Shown here one piece after another: positions 1 through 11,596 of a stretch of 64,000 nt of DNA (the first letter of the stretch is position 1; the number at the start of each line of letters is the position of its first letter). The notes under the pieces are model-generated. The model saw only the letters and a program-made list of their open reading frames with translations. It was not told the DNA's origin and searched no databases. Source of the DNA: Rotaria socialis. Its lineage: Eukaryota > Rotifera > Eurotatoria > Philodinida > Philodinidae. A program made the position numbers and the translations under genes. Location of the stretch: positions 62,001 to 126,000 of the forward strand of contig CAJNYU010000917.1 of the NCBI GenBank assembly GCA_905331475.1, written 5' to 3'.

Positions 1-2027
1 ATAAGTTAACATTCTTTTTTTTTGCTTGTTTCATTGAACAACGTTCTCATGCATTCGTAATGACAAACATAGTGATTAAAAAGGACGTTCGGGCACAGAA
101 TATGTCATTATGACGCTTTTAATTGACGACTGATTCTTTATACTCTGTTTAACAGGAGAACAGCATACTTGTGAAAAATAATAAATGACTAAGTTATGAA
201 TAATTCCAGGATAAATGTTTATTAACATCTGTTACGTTCACCATTAAATCAGGTAATTAACTGTGAACTAGCTGCGAAATTCTAGCGAATTACATTACTA
301 TCGTTTAAAGACATGATAATAAATCACAGTCGAAGTTTCTTTTTTTTTTTGAATTTGTTCTAGGGATATTTAACAAGGTGTGAAAATAACATTAACACGA
401 TCACTGTCAACTTTCATAAGTACACTAAAAGCATTTGGGAAATAGACGTCGATTTGAAAAAGAAATCAATCATGTTTATATTTTCGCGGTTATTCTTGAT
501 CGTTCACATTAGAAGCTGATAATCGCACTTAATGATGTTTTATATATTTCTTTTAATTTGAGTTGTGGCCAAGAGAGAAAATAGCGGAGTTATTTTAAAA
601 ATTAAAAAAATCTAATTGAAAGTCATCTGAAGTGTTGAAGCAAAAATTGAGAAACTGAAACATCAATGTCTCAATTTTCTCAGCTGGATAATTTTTTTTT
701 CAAAAATTTAAGCCGCTTTGAATATAACAAGGATTCCATACCAATCTTCCTGTACTTAGGGTAATTCAATTGCCTCTACATGTCGTTGTTAACTTTCATA
801 ATGTTATTGCACTCATAATCAGACGTTATATTTTCCCTCTAAGCTCACGATAACGGTTAGTTGTGTAATGAAATTCTCCGGGTTAATTCTATTTCACAGA
901 ATTCAAAACTGTGCGCATCCTTCTGTGTAACATCTTGAATAATTGCGTTTCATAATTGTGCTTATTTTTGGCTGCGTTGCTGCCACTGACATATACAAAA
1001 AGGATAAAGATAATGCTCTTGACAAATTCACATTATATTTTGCTCATGGTTTCAGCGAGTCCTTAAATTCTGTCTAATTACAATTGAGCTTTTGTTAATT
1101 TTTCAGCTTAGCACTCATCAAGTCTTCGAAGTCGTGACGTATTTTCTTTATCGAAACGAGAAAGATCGATATAATTAGGCGAAAATTTTATTTTAAACAT
1201 ACTGTTTTGAATCATGTATTATTAGTTAAATTAGTTTTGCAAACTCACAAAGCAACTTTGGCACAGTATCTGATATTGTATCGCACTATACTTATTTAAT
1301 AACTAGTCTAAGTGCCAAACGATTTGTTGTTACTGATTAGCTATTTCATCATCATCATATTATAAGCAACAATCTAATCTAACGAACAAAAATAAATAAA
1401 TTTTCTGGGGGTTAAATCAAGTGCATGTGCAAAAATCGGAACTCGCACAGGATTCAAGTACGAGCGGAGGTGAATGCCAATAAGAGTATTGATCAGACGT
1501 GAATACAATTCACGTCATGCAATCATACATACTAATCAAACACCTAGAGCCATCGGTTAGATTACACTACAAACTATTTCAGCATAAAAAAAGCGTGTAA
1601 CTTTTTTTATTTGCAACTTCTGGTAAATTTACTGATTATCGAACCAAGTTGAAAATAGTAATTAAAATTCTACTATTATCGCTATCGTTATAAACACTCA
1701 CATCATCAATAAATCATTCTGCATTGTTTTTCACTCTGTAACATTCACGTTCTTGCTTTCTACTCAGCTATATCTGTATCTTGATCATTAAATACTTGTT
1801 TTATTTAAAAAGTTTACATGTGGTTGATTCATTAAATATTTACAAATTCACACGGCTAATTTTAGATTTACATCATTACTTGTAATATTTCACAACAATG
1901 TATTCCCATATATGTTATGATGGCGTTGAATTTTCATCAGTGCCTACGATATGACTTCAGTAAAACTAGCAGCATCATAAAGTTCTTCTTTGATCTCTTT
2001 GCTTCTCAATTGTGTATAAAAAGAATC
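1..2027. other. Gene-free AT-rich stretch
   Basis: No open reading frame with coding character, no RNA gene and no clear repeat was found on either strand. The sequence is AT-rich with scattered homopolymer T and A runs. It may contain the 3' untranslated region of the membrane protein that ends at 2028 on the minus strand. Confidence 0.5.
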
Positions 2028-2516
2028 TTACAGAATCCATGTGATAATACTCCAAAGAAACGAAATATATGCCACAATAAACACAAACATTAGTATCATG
2101 CAATGAATAAATATAAATATAAAATTTACACTGGATAGTAAGCAACGCATGATGTAAAATGAACGTATAGAAAATGATGCTGTAGTCCATGGTTCTAACC
2201 TATTCATATATATCGAACAAAGGCTTATAGATAGACTGATAAATGGAAATATAATGAAGACAATCACAATTTGTGATGGCCAGTCTATGTCAATCGAGTG
2301 TTCAGCTAGTTTCAAAGAATTCGTCACAATATGAGTTATTTGATATGCCAAAACACAATCAACTAGAGTTCCCAATGTAGCCAAAGCAATAAACTGACGT
2401 TTGGACGAAATTAAACATGTCATTAGTGCTAAAATGAGTGCTGATACTCTTAGGCCAATTGTATACGACGTAAATATTGAAATCATCAAACGATAGTAGC
2501 TCACGAAATTTAGCAT
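2028..2516 (-). CDS. Small four-helix membrane protein, unrecognised
   Basis: An uninterrupted minus-strand frame codes for about 162 residues from the first ATG (2516). It has four hydrophobic segments, roughly residues 15-35, 43-66, 82-106 and 125-158, with short polar loops and one acidic stretch (EHSIDIDW) before the third segment. This is a tetraspan layout, but I see no tetraspanin CCG motif and no claudin W-GLW-C-C signature. No signal peptide separate from the first helix is evident. A GTG codon three codons upstream (2525) could be read as a start, but ATG is preferred. The nearest neighbour, FAM91A1, starts 1.3 kb away on the other strand and gives no functional hint. It could be an orphan membrane protein of the lineage; coding status rests on length and hydrophobic periodicity only. 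Confidence 0.5.
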   Translation of the reverse strand: MLNFVSYYRLMISIFTSYTIGLRVSALILALMTCLISSKRQFIALATLGTLVDCVLAYQITHIVTNSLKLAEHSIDIDWPSQIVIVFIIFPFISLSISLCSIYMNRLEPWTTASFSIRSFYIMRCLLSSVNFIFIFIHCMILMFVFIVAYISFLWSIITWIL

Positions 2517-2525
2517 GGCTGTCAC

Positions 2526-3816
2526 ATTTAATTAATTCGAATAATGAAATGATGCCGAACTATCCACGAAACTATCGTGCTGTTCGAATATACTTATTCA
2601 CACAATTTTGACGTTATTAAGGAATGAGCAATTACCAACGTTGTCAAAAGCATGATTTTCTTTTAGGACGAAATGAATACGACACATGTTTTGACTGCTA
2701 TGATTCATCTTGTGTTTCTATACCTATGCTGTCTTTTACCTGACAAAGAGAAAAACATACTGCCCTGCATAAATGTGTTTCAATGAGTTCAGATACAATT
2801 GATTAACAAAAACTAATATTGCATTGATGCTACATAATATAACATCAACAAAATAAAACACAACATTTATTTGCAATATTCGTGTTGTCTATAGCATGCC
2901 ATTCAGTAGTGATAAAATACCTGTATAAATCAATCATATGAATTCACTTCTCAAAGCGACATCTGGATTTGACAGTAGATACACACACATATATGCATGA
3001 AAGCATACGGTATATTATACTCAATATTTTCTTCGTAAGACACGTGATTTATTGATTTTTAGTTTCAACGTCAACAGATCATACTGCTATTGCAGTTGCA
3101 GCATCTTTAGTATTGGGGAAATTTTAGAGCATTTTGCTCTCTCGGTCGAGGGAACTTTCAGATCTTTCGTCTAATTTTCAAAGATTTCACCTCACGTAGC
3201 TATGTAGCCGATGATTTCTTGGAATGGTTTGAGTTTATCTAGCGATAGAGTTCATAATTCTGTACACTCTATCGGTTTTTTCACATGAATGAGTACAGTG
3301 AAAAGATTTAGAAAAGTACTCTCACTTAGGTGGAATCGACCCTATCAACATACAATGTCTATCAATTCTACATATAGTTGCGTCTGCTAAACAGAGGTCC
3401 AAATTCATAAATTTTTTGAAAAATTCCACAAGAATATATAATTGAAGTCACTGGAAGTTTGATAGGCCAACAAAATTTGATTCTTCAGCGTACAAAAAGA
3501 TTTTACACTACATTTTCAACCATACTACAACTGATTCAGGACTTTGTTCGAATTGCTTTCGTATTTTTGAAACCACATCCTGCTGCCCTGGTCCTTCGTT
3601 ATAACTACGGTTTTTTCATATATCTAATTTCTAAATTTGATTCCGGTAGATTGTTATATAGGTGTCGCTAGTCAAAAGTGCATATGCCTAATAACACAAC
3701 ACGAATCCAGTACTGGCTCGATTCGCCTATGAATCATCGAGTGATGAAAATCAATAATAAGTAGAACACACATTACGCATATACCATTCGTTTTATGTTC
3801 TGATAATGATCCTTAC
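2526..3816. other. Intergenic, divergent promoter region
   Basis: This lies between a minus-strand membrane protein and the plus-strand FAM91A1 start. A 70-codon open frame at 3459-3671 lacks coding character and is probably chance. No repeats or RNA genes are apparent. Confidence 0.4.
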
Positions 3817-6800
3817 ATGACGACTCAATTAGACGAACATTATATTCGAACTAATATCGAATGGATTCATCTTCCATCCGATGTGAAACAAGTAATTTCA
3901 TATTTTCGTCTATTTTTTTGAAAAATCTTGATCTTTTTTTTTATCTCCATAGAGATTCAGTTGGAACACGGAAAAAGATTATGATAAGGCCATTTTAGCG
4001 TTTTCAATAAAACACCAACTTCGTTATAAAGGAAATTTAGGTATTTAAATCGACAAAACAAAAAATGATACTATAAATCAATTGTTTTTTCTTAGTTCGA
4101 AAAGTTCATAAAGATTCACGAAAATATTATGATGATCTTTTACGATATAGTCGTGAACATTTAATGCTTTTTGTAAGTTGAAATTATCTTTCCTTTGTGT
4201 ATATCTCAATTGTTGAAATTTCTAGCCGTATCATCTATCAGAAATCTATGTGAAAGGTTTACGTGTAACATCATTTTCATATTATATTGATATGATTATT
4301 GATTTAATTCTTCAAGAAAAATCATATGATACATTACCAAATTTTACTGGTAAATAGCAAAATCTTCTTTCTTCTAAAGATCATTTTCTTTTCTAGCTGC
4401 CGATTGCCTTCGTTTACTCGGTATTGGTCGTAATCAATATATTGAATTAATAAATCAATCACGTACAATATTACAAACGGCACGAAAAAAAGTATTGTTT
4501 AATTTAACGAATTGGAAAACACCAGCTTCTATTCGTCATTTGTTACCATCGCAACCACTTGATTCTTTACATATTCAACCATGGTGGGTAATAAATCTAG
4601 GTTGTGTTACTGATGATGATGTTAAACAATGTACAAATGAAGAAAAATTAATCATCGATTATCTTATTGATGAAAAATGTTCGAAATTAGCTGGCGAACT
4701 TAATTATGAAGCAATACATTCACTTTATCGTAAAGGTTTAATATTTTTGGATGTTCCTGTTAATGACACTGATTATATTCAAGTGCCACCGTTAGGTTCA
4801 GGATTTGTTATGAATCGTATTGTTGGAGATTATTTTGAAGTATTACTTTATAAATTATTTGTTTCAACCGATGAGCATACAAATGTTGGAGAATTATCGA
4901 AAATATTAGCATTGGACATGGATTTAGTTAAACAAACAATGTCAATGTTTTTACGACTAGGTTTTGCCCGAAAGAAAAATCTAGATAGTGATTTCGGAAT
5001 TTTCCACACGTCTTGGAAACATTTTTCTACAGGTGCTAATTTACAGTTACCACCACCACCGAAAGAAATAAACTTGGCATCGCCTACGATGGATAAAAGC
5101 TTATTGGAATGGAAAACAGATTTAGAAATGGATACTTCATTGAGTGGCGATGATACTTTATCGATTGGTACAACAGATGAACAAGTAAGACAATAAACGG
5201 ATTGACTGCAAGCATAATACTTATTAGCACATGAAAACATTTTCTACCAAATGGACTTAAATTGAGTAAATTATGATTTTATGAGAGTGAAATGCAAACT
5301 TAATACAATTCGACCTTTTCAAGCTAATTTCTATCTTGCATAGATGTGTTCTTTTTTTCTTCTAAATATAGAAATCTCTGCTATCTCCAACAGCTGCTAA
5401 TTTACTTGACAGTCCATCAACAGCGATTGCACCAGGTACATTAAAACAAAAACGTATTGGTTTTCTATTCGATTCATCGTTAACTGCATTTCTAATGATG
5501 GGAAATTTATCACCAAATTTAAAAACGCATGCCGTAACAATGTTTGAAGTTGGTAAATTAGCTGATGAAATTCTTGTTTCATTTTTACAAGAGCTAGAAA
5601 AAATATCTCCGCCATCACAATCATCAATAAAATATTCTGATGACGAAAGTCAAAGTGAAGGCGAAGCTGATCGTTATTTTCTACACGCACGTGTTCTTTA
5701 TCAGACAATATCGTTTTTACGTTTAAATCATGAGCTATTCGATGATGATGTTGGCAGTCTTGGAGTCGATTTAATACGTTATGAAAGTTTATCGAGCCTT
5801 GATTCGAATATTCGTCAACGTCTAATCGAACGTAATTATCAAATACTAATATCCATGGCGCCTATTAGCGCAGAAACTATTTATTCGCCATTCAATTCAA
5901 CTGATTACCTCGGACCATGCTTACAAGAAATGAATAGTGTATGGATGAAATTATTTATTTATAATCTAACAAAATCTGGACCACCATCATTACTTTTACC
6001 GAAAGGTTATCGTTTGAATACATTACCAAATTGTTTGAAGATTTTCGATAAATTCCTGGTTACAACGTGGAATCATGAATCAACATTTATATCGAATGTG
6101 AATATATTATTGAGTATAAACGAAGCATTACTCCATTCATCTGTACTTTTACAAGGTTTTTCATATGGAATTAATAATTTTAGAGACGATAATCAACAAA
6201 TTCGACATATAGCATTTCCATTAGAATCAATTGAAAAAAATCATGGACTAGAACAATTAGGATTAGCTATTGATTTACAAAGTACATGTGGTTATGTATC
6301 GATGTTAACATTATCGTCAGTTCACTCGGAAGAAGTATTATTAGATGTTAGGTAAAGAAAATAAATTGAAAATCTCATTGATGAATAATTATTTGTTTTA
6401 GATTTGGTATCCCGTTATTTGATGAACAAATAAGTGAAACCATACGAAATGGAATTGTTAAAAATAAATTATGTACAAAAGAAAAGTAAGGAATAAAATT
6501 GTTAAAATGATTTTTTTTATTCTTTTGCTTTATTATGCTCGGATAGAGTGCAACAACGGTTGAAAAGTATTGAAGCTCTTTCAAACACTCTTGTGGCATT
6601 CATTGAATTCTATCAGGTATAGCCCTTCGTCTCTTTTTTTTAAAATTAATATTGAAATAAAATAAAAAGATGATCTAAGGAAATGAAGGCGTGGTATTTT
6701 ACTCGATAGTAGTTTCGATGAGATTCACAGAGATATTCAACGCTATTGTGAATGATGTATTATAACGAAGTCTATATTTGATATTGAAGAGCGCCGGAGA

Positions 6801-7003
6801 TGTACGGATGTTTTTGAAGTATTTGTATAGACGAGACATCGAAAATAATTTTGCTCTTTAAATTATTTTAGCAATCTGATACCTCACCGTGCAATATGCC
6901 TGTTCATCATTCCACAAATGGTATACGCTCCACATGTTTACCAAAATGGCCAATTCTTTTCGATGGTGAAACTCTTAAAACGATTGGTGTACCTTCGAGT
7001 TAG
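3817..7003 (+). CDS. FAM91A1: FAM91A1 homologue (Golgi vesicle-tethering factor)
   Basis: Nine exons (3817-3891, 3953-4040, 4096-4172, 4226-4349, 4397-5184, 5372-6351, 6402-6485, 6547-6616, 6872-7003) join in frame to 805 residues; human FAM91A1 is 838. Family blocks seen include LLGIGRNQYIELIN, the PWWVINLG region, SLYRKGLIFLDVP, DEHTNVGELSKIL, and the strongly conserved FLFDSSLTAFLMMGNLSPNLK and HAVTMFEVGKLADEIL. The second half keeps GPPSLLLPKGYRLNTLPN and a C-terminal FGIPLF segment. In animals FAM91A1 works with TBC1D23 and the WDR11 complex to capture endosome-derived vesicles at the trans-Golgi through golgin-97 and golgin-245; that role is known for the family and inferred here. Introns are 50-190 bases except the last (255). 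The start ATG gives an N-terminus aligned with the family. No sign of decay. Confidence 0.95.
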
Positions 7004-7226
7004 AAAAGCAAAACAAAATATTGAATTTTTTATTTTCGATTTTTAATCTATACATAAACATATATCTGTTGTAATGCATATTTATTTGTTTGAGTCACTA
7101 TAACATTTCCTTGTTTATTCATTTGATTGTTTTCTTTGATAACAGTGAATTTATCATAAATGTGAAGAAGAAAAAAACAAACAGCAGATATAAAGAAAAA
7201 AAAAACTAAACTAATTAGAATTTTCC

Positions 7227-10096
7227 ATGTATCTATATCTCAGAGAGAACTCTAGATCTGATTGTATGGCTGAGACGAATCTACACAAATCTCTGAGCAA
7301 TTCATCACAGGAGGATATTATATACGTCGATGAACAATATAATTCACCGTTTAAATGTCCCATTTGTCGTCGAATATTTCGAGATCCTGTTATTACACAA
7401 TGCGGAGTAAGTTTTTGATTGACTCTTTATTTTTATTTGAATATTCCTGCTTTCGAACTTTTGCAGCATACCTTTTGTCGAAAATGTACTTCTTCAGCAA
7501 GTAAGCAATCGAATATTATCTTGCGAATATGAATTTTCTTGTTGTTTCGGTCGAATAGTTTTATGTCCATATGATCAGCAAGCTCTTCAGACATTCGTTA
7601 GCAATTATATTGTTGCTGAACAAATAAATTCATTCCTTGTTTGGTGTAAATATGCATTTAAAAAAAGTCCAGTAACCGGTAATGATATGAAAAGCGAACG
7701 CGATGAGCATGGTTGTCCTGTAAAAATTCCACTTTCAAGAAAAAAGTAATTTGTTTTGGAATACAATGATCTTGTTATTGTTTATAGTTCATAAATTGAA
7801 ATTTCTGCTTTCTCCAATTTAGAGAACATGAAGACGAATGTACTTATAGATTAGCTCCTTGTCCAAATGGTTGTGCATACAGCAATCTCCGCCAAAAAGT
7901 GAGTAAACACCGTTATTCAATCACGAAAAATTCACATAGGTAGTTCCAAAAACAAAAGATTATTAGGATATTTATAATCATCTACATGTATGTCCAAATC
8001 GGCAGCCGTCTCAATTTCAATTCACAATCAATACTAGTAACGATCAGTCGCAAATACTTCAGCAAGAATTAATCTTGAAAATCTCACAGATAGATTTTCT
8101 TGTTAATACATGTAAACAACTCACCGGTACGGTTGCCATGATGCGTAATGAAATCGGTAAATAAATGAAAAATGATTAGTAAATTTTTATTTTTTTATTA
8201 TTATTTCTTAGATACGTTGAAAATCAATCAAGAAGCATTATGTTCTAGAAATGATTTACTATTAGTAAATAGTATTTTTTTTTGTCTCTCTTTGTTTTAA
8301 AGAAAATAACTTTTTTCTAGAGTGAATTAATGAAAACTAAACAAACATCACCTATACCAACAACTATTGATGAACAAGAATCCGTGAGAAATCATGGTAT
8401 GAAAGATGTTGGCGGGTCGGGGGTCTCTTTTCTGCTCTTCGAAGCATTTCGGTTTCATGTGTTGAAACAAGGAGCTCGTTTTGCGATAGTTCTCTATAGA
8501 ATATATGATCGTAGGAGTATAATAGCTCGAAATGCTATCGCAAGAAACTAATGGAGTAGAAAAACAAATATCGTCTGCCTCTATCTTTTCATTGAAATTT
8601 TATTCCTCGTTTAATATTAGACAGTGACGATGAAAATGAATTATCAACTGTTATTTTACGTTGTAATGGAACGTTTACAGGGCATAGTGATACTGTCTGG
8701 TGTCTATATGCATTGGATGATGTTCTTCTTAGTGGTTCTAGTGATAAAACAGTCAAAGTAAGATTAACAAAAAACATCGATGAAATTTTCATGTAGAACA
8801 ATTTTTTGTTTGGGAAGGTTTGGAATTTACGAGAAACACCATATACAAATCTAGCAACACTACATGGACATGAAGAAGGTGTCCTATCATTAACTGTTAA
8901 AGAACGAACAGCATTCAGTGGTAGTGTTGATAAATCAATATTTGTAAAACATACTATCGTCGATATGTCAGACCATCGATTGAAATGTTTTTTTTCTAGG
9001 TTTGGAATTTAAATGATTATAAAAAGACTACATCATTTGTTGCTCATACAGGTAGGAAACGTTTTTATTATTATTATTTCGAATGAAAAATGCTTTTCTA
9101 ATACGAAATTTAAAGATCCCGTGTGCTCATTAACACAATATGATAATCATCTATATAGTTCGTCAAATAGATGTTTAAAAGTTTGGGATATGCAAACATT
9201 AGAATTAATAAACGAAATTCAAACGGATAGTCGAAATGGTTGGTTAAGGATTCTCATGCAACGTGACAAATGTATTTATGCTGGATGCCGACGTGTAATC
9301 AAAGTAAGTCTACTCGTTATGAAAATAAGTTCATCTAAATTTCTGCTGGCAAAATCTTCTCTCATAGTATTCTATATGTAATTTACAAGTAAAACCAGTG
9401 AGTAGGGCACCAGCGATTTCTGATAATATCGCTACGAACGTACTGAGAAGCTACTGTTTATGGTATTAAAGCTAAACAGAATGTGAGCTACTTCATTTTA
9501 CCTCATGTTTCTTACGAGCTACTTGAAAATCTCTATCGCTGTTGAATTTCATTTTTAGGTATTTGATACTGTCACACATCAAATATCATTTGAATTCGAA
9601 CTGCCAACCAATGATTCAATTTATAGTTTAACTCATTCAGATACATTACTTTTTGCTGGTGCATTATCTGGTACTATTTATGTAAGTGTCGAAAGAAAAG
9701 GCGGAAATGTTTTTAAGATTTATTTTTTACTGTTTGAATTGTAGATTTGGGATATTCGAGCTAATCGTTGTTTAGAAACTACTTGTCAACATGACGCAAC
9801 TGTTCATGGGCTTTGCATGCTTAGTGCTGATAATTCAAATAAATCAAATTTAATAAGTGCATCAAGTGATCAAACAATTCGAGTGTGGTCGATGGATACA
9901 TTCGATCAAGTACAATATGATGATCGACATGAAGCTGAAGTAACAGCTCTGCATGCTAACGTTCGACATATTATGACTGGTGCTGCCGATGCTAAAATAA
10001 AAGTAAATTAACAAAAACGATTGCATGCAAGTGATGACGAGATTTTATTTTTCTTAGGTTTGGGATTTTGTTTCATCTTACGACCATTTTGAATAG
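7227..10096 (+). CDS. TRAF7: TRAF7-like E3 ubiquitin ligase (RING, zinc finger, coiled coil, WD40)
   Basis: Fourteen exons (7227-7406, 7467-7500, 7559-7745, 7823-7898, 7967-8156, 8212-8264, 8321-8396, 8621-8757, 8818-8943, 9000-9051, 9116-9303, 9559-9681, 9745-10002, 10058-10096) give 572 residues; human TRAF7 is 670. The N-terminal RING reads CPIC...CGHTFCRKC...CPYD, so the last ligand is Asp, as in vertebrate TRAF7. A TRAF-type zinc-finger region follows (HEDEC...APCPNGC...HLHVCPN), then a predicted coiled coil (about residues 190-270) and seven WD repeats with motifs such as [22 protein letters not shown] and [10 protein letters not shown]. Animal TRAF7 ubiquitinates targets and binds MEKK3 through its propeller. 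A second in-frame ATG at 7266 could be the true start. The C-terminus ends a few residues after the last WD motif, closing the propeller as in the family. Confidence 0.93.
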
Positions 10097-10323
10097 ATGA
10101 AAATTTTGTTTTCTTGTTGTTTTTACTTTTTAAATGTTTGTTTAATACTTTCATAAGTACAGGGAAATTGGAGGTGCTGTACAAGACCGAAAATATCGAA
10201 TACTCTTGTATATGATTTTTTGATCATCTCTTGTTTTCCCAAGATATTGGGAGCATCTTCTTGATTTGTTCAATAATAAATGGGATACTATTGTTTTTTA
10301 TTATTATTTCATGTAGATTATAG

Positions 10324-10907
10324 ATGCAACATTTGTATTTATCATCAGTCAAAGTTAATCTAACAAAACGCTTCGTCAATTTAATTTTCTTCCGTACAAA
10401 AACTAATACGCCGATTGTATCAAAAGCAACACAAGACATAAAAGAAGCAGCGAAAGAGCATGTGCGAGAACTTCGCCGTGAATTCGATAGACCCATTAAA
10501 TTTTCTACGAGTCGCGCTAAATATTGGGACACAGCAGATTCGATAGTTTTTAATCGTCATATTGGAAAATTTACACGACCAGTATTAATTGTTACTGTTT
10601 TAATAAATATGGTTTGTTTAAATTAATAAAAAACAAAGGAAGCCATAGAAAAATTTGATGTGAATTTCTTTTTCTTTTTCAGTTCTACTGGGGTTATTAT
10701 CGAGAAGAAAATGATATCGATGAAATGCTTAGTCTCGAAGCATGGCAAATATTTCCACGGCTTAATTTAGAATATCTTAAAGTTGCCGAAAGACAATATC
10801 GCGAAGCTGGCCTTGATACAAGTCAAATAGAAGTAAAGAAGAAGATGATTCAAGATCTTTTTCAACCACAGCTAAATGAAGAAGTTCGAGTCAAAATCGT
10901 CAAATGA
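10324..10907 (+). CDS. Single-pass, possibly mitochondrial membrane protein
   Basis: Two exons (10324-10611, 10683-10907) encode 170 residues. The N-terminus is basic and hydroxylated without acidic residues for about 35 positions, which fits a mitochondrial targeting peptide. A charged helix follows (KEAAKEHVRELRREFDRP), then one hydrophobic segment (about 86-100, PVLIVTVLINMFYWGYY), and a charged C-terminal tail rich in Glu and Lys. This layout resembles accessory subunits of respiratory complexes or other small inner-membrane proteins, but I do not recognise the family. It starts only 228 bases after the TRAF7 stop codon on the same strand, close enough that co-transcription is possible. 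It could instead be an orphan endomembrane protein. The start ATG is the first in frame. Confidence 0.6.
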
Positions 10908-11596
10908 ATCGAATCAAATCTGTTTTTTTTTTGTAATTGGATTTATAAAAATAAATCGAAAAAAAACAAGTCGTAGACAGTTTTTCATAGTCTTTGTACT
11001 TATACAAACAATTCTTCATGATCAAAAAAAAAGATATTTTGTCCTTTGAAGTTTTGTTTAGATGAAAAATATTATGAACCAAAGCCTACGCATTGACGTC
11101 AGCCTTTCATGACAATGAAATGGTGAAAAAGAAACATAATGACAGGACTGTAAATAAATGGCATCAAATAAATTCGGTTAGCCTGATTAAAACGTTAATT
11201 ATATATTTATTGCTTGTGTGAGGCTGACGAGCAACCAACTAGATCTGCAATTAAGTGTTTAAAACCATGAAAGTGTTCGTGAGAGAACAAGAGAGATCCA
11301 GTTAATGCGTAACTTCGATAATTCTTCGAATATCCTGAAAAAGTATTAGAGACATAAGTTCAGCAAAAAAGGATCCATAACTCGGCTAGTTGTCTGGTAA
11401 GTAAAGTAGGAATAATATCGAGTTTATACAAATTGTGAGAGTACCGTATTTTATAAAGAAAACTGCATGTCTCTGGAAATGAAACTTAAATATTATCAAT
11501 TAGGTATGTCAAAGAGAAATATGTTTGTCTTGTTTTGTTGCACTTTTCTAAAATAAATTATATCGCGTCTGTGAATAATCGAAATAAAAGTTGAAT
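10908..11596. other. Convergent intergenic region
   Basis: This is the 3' flank between the plus-strand membrane protein and the minus-strand 16-exon gene. No coding frame or repeat of note; probably holds both 3' untranslated regions. Confidence 0.4.

Noticed and set aside
3459..3671. 70-codon plus-strand frame before FAM91A1
   Set aside because: No splice link to FAM91A1, no conserved motif, low-complexity hydrophobic composition.
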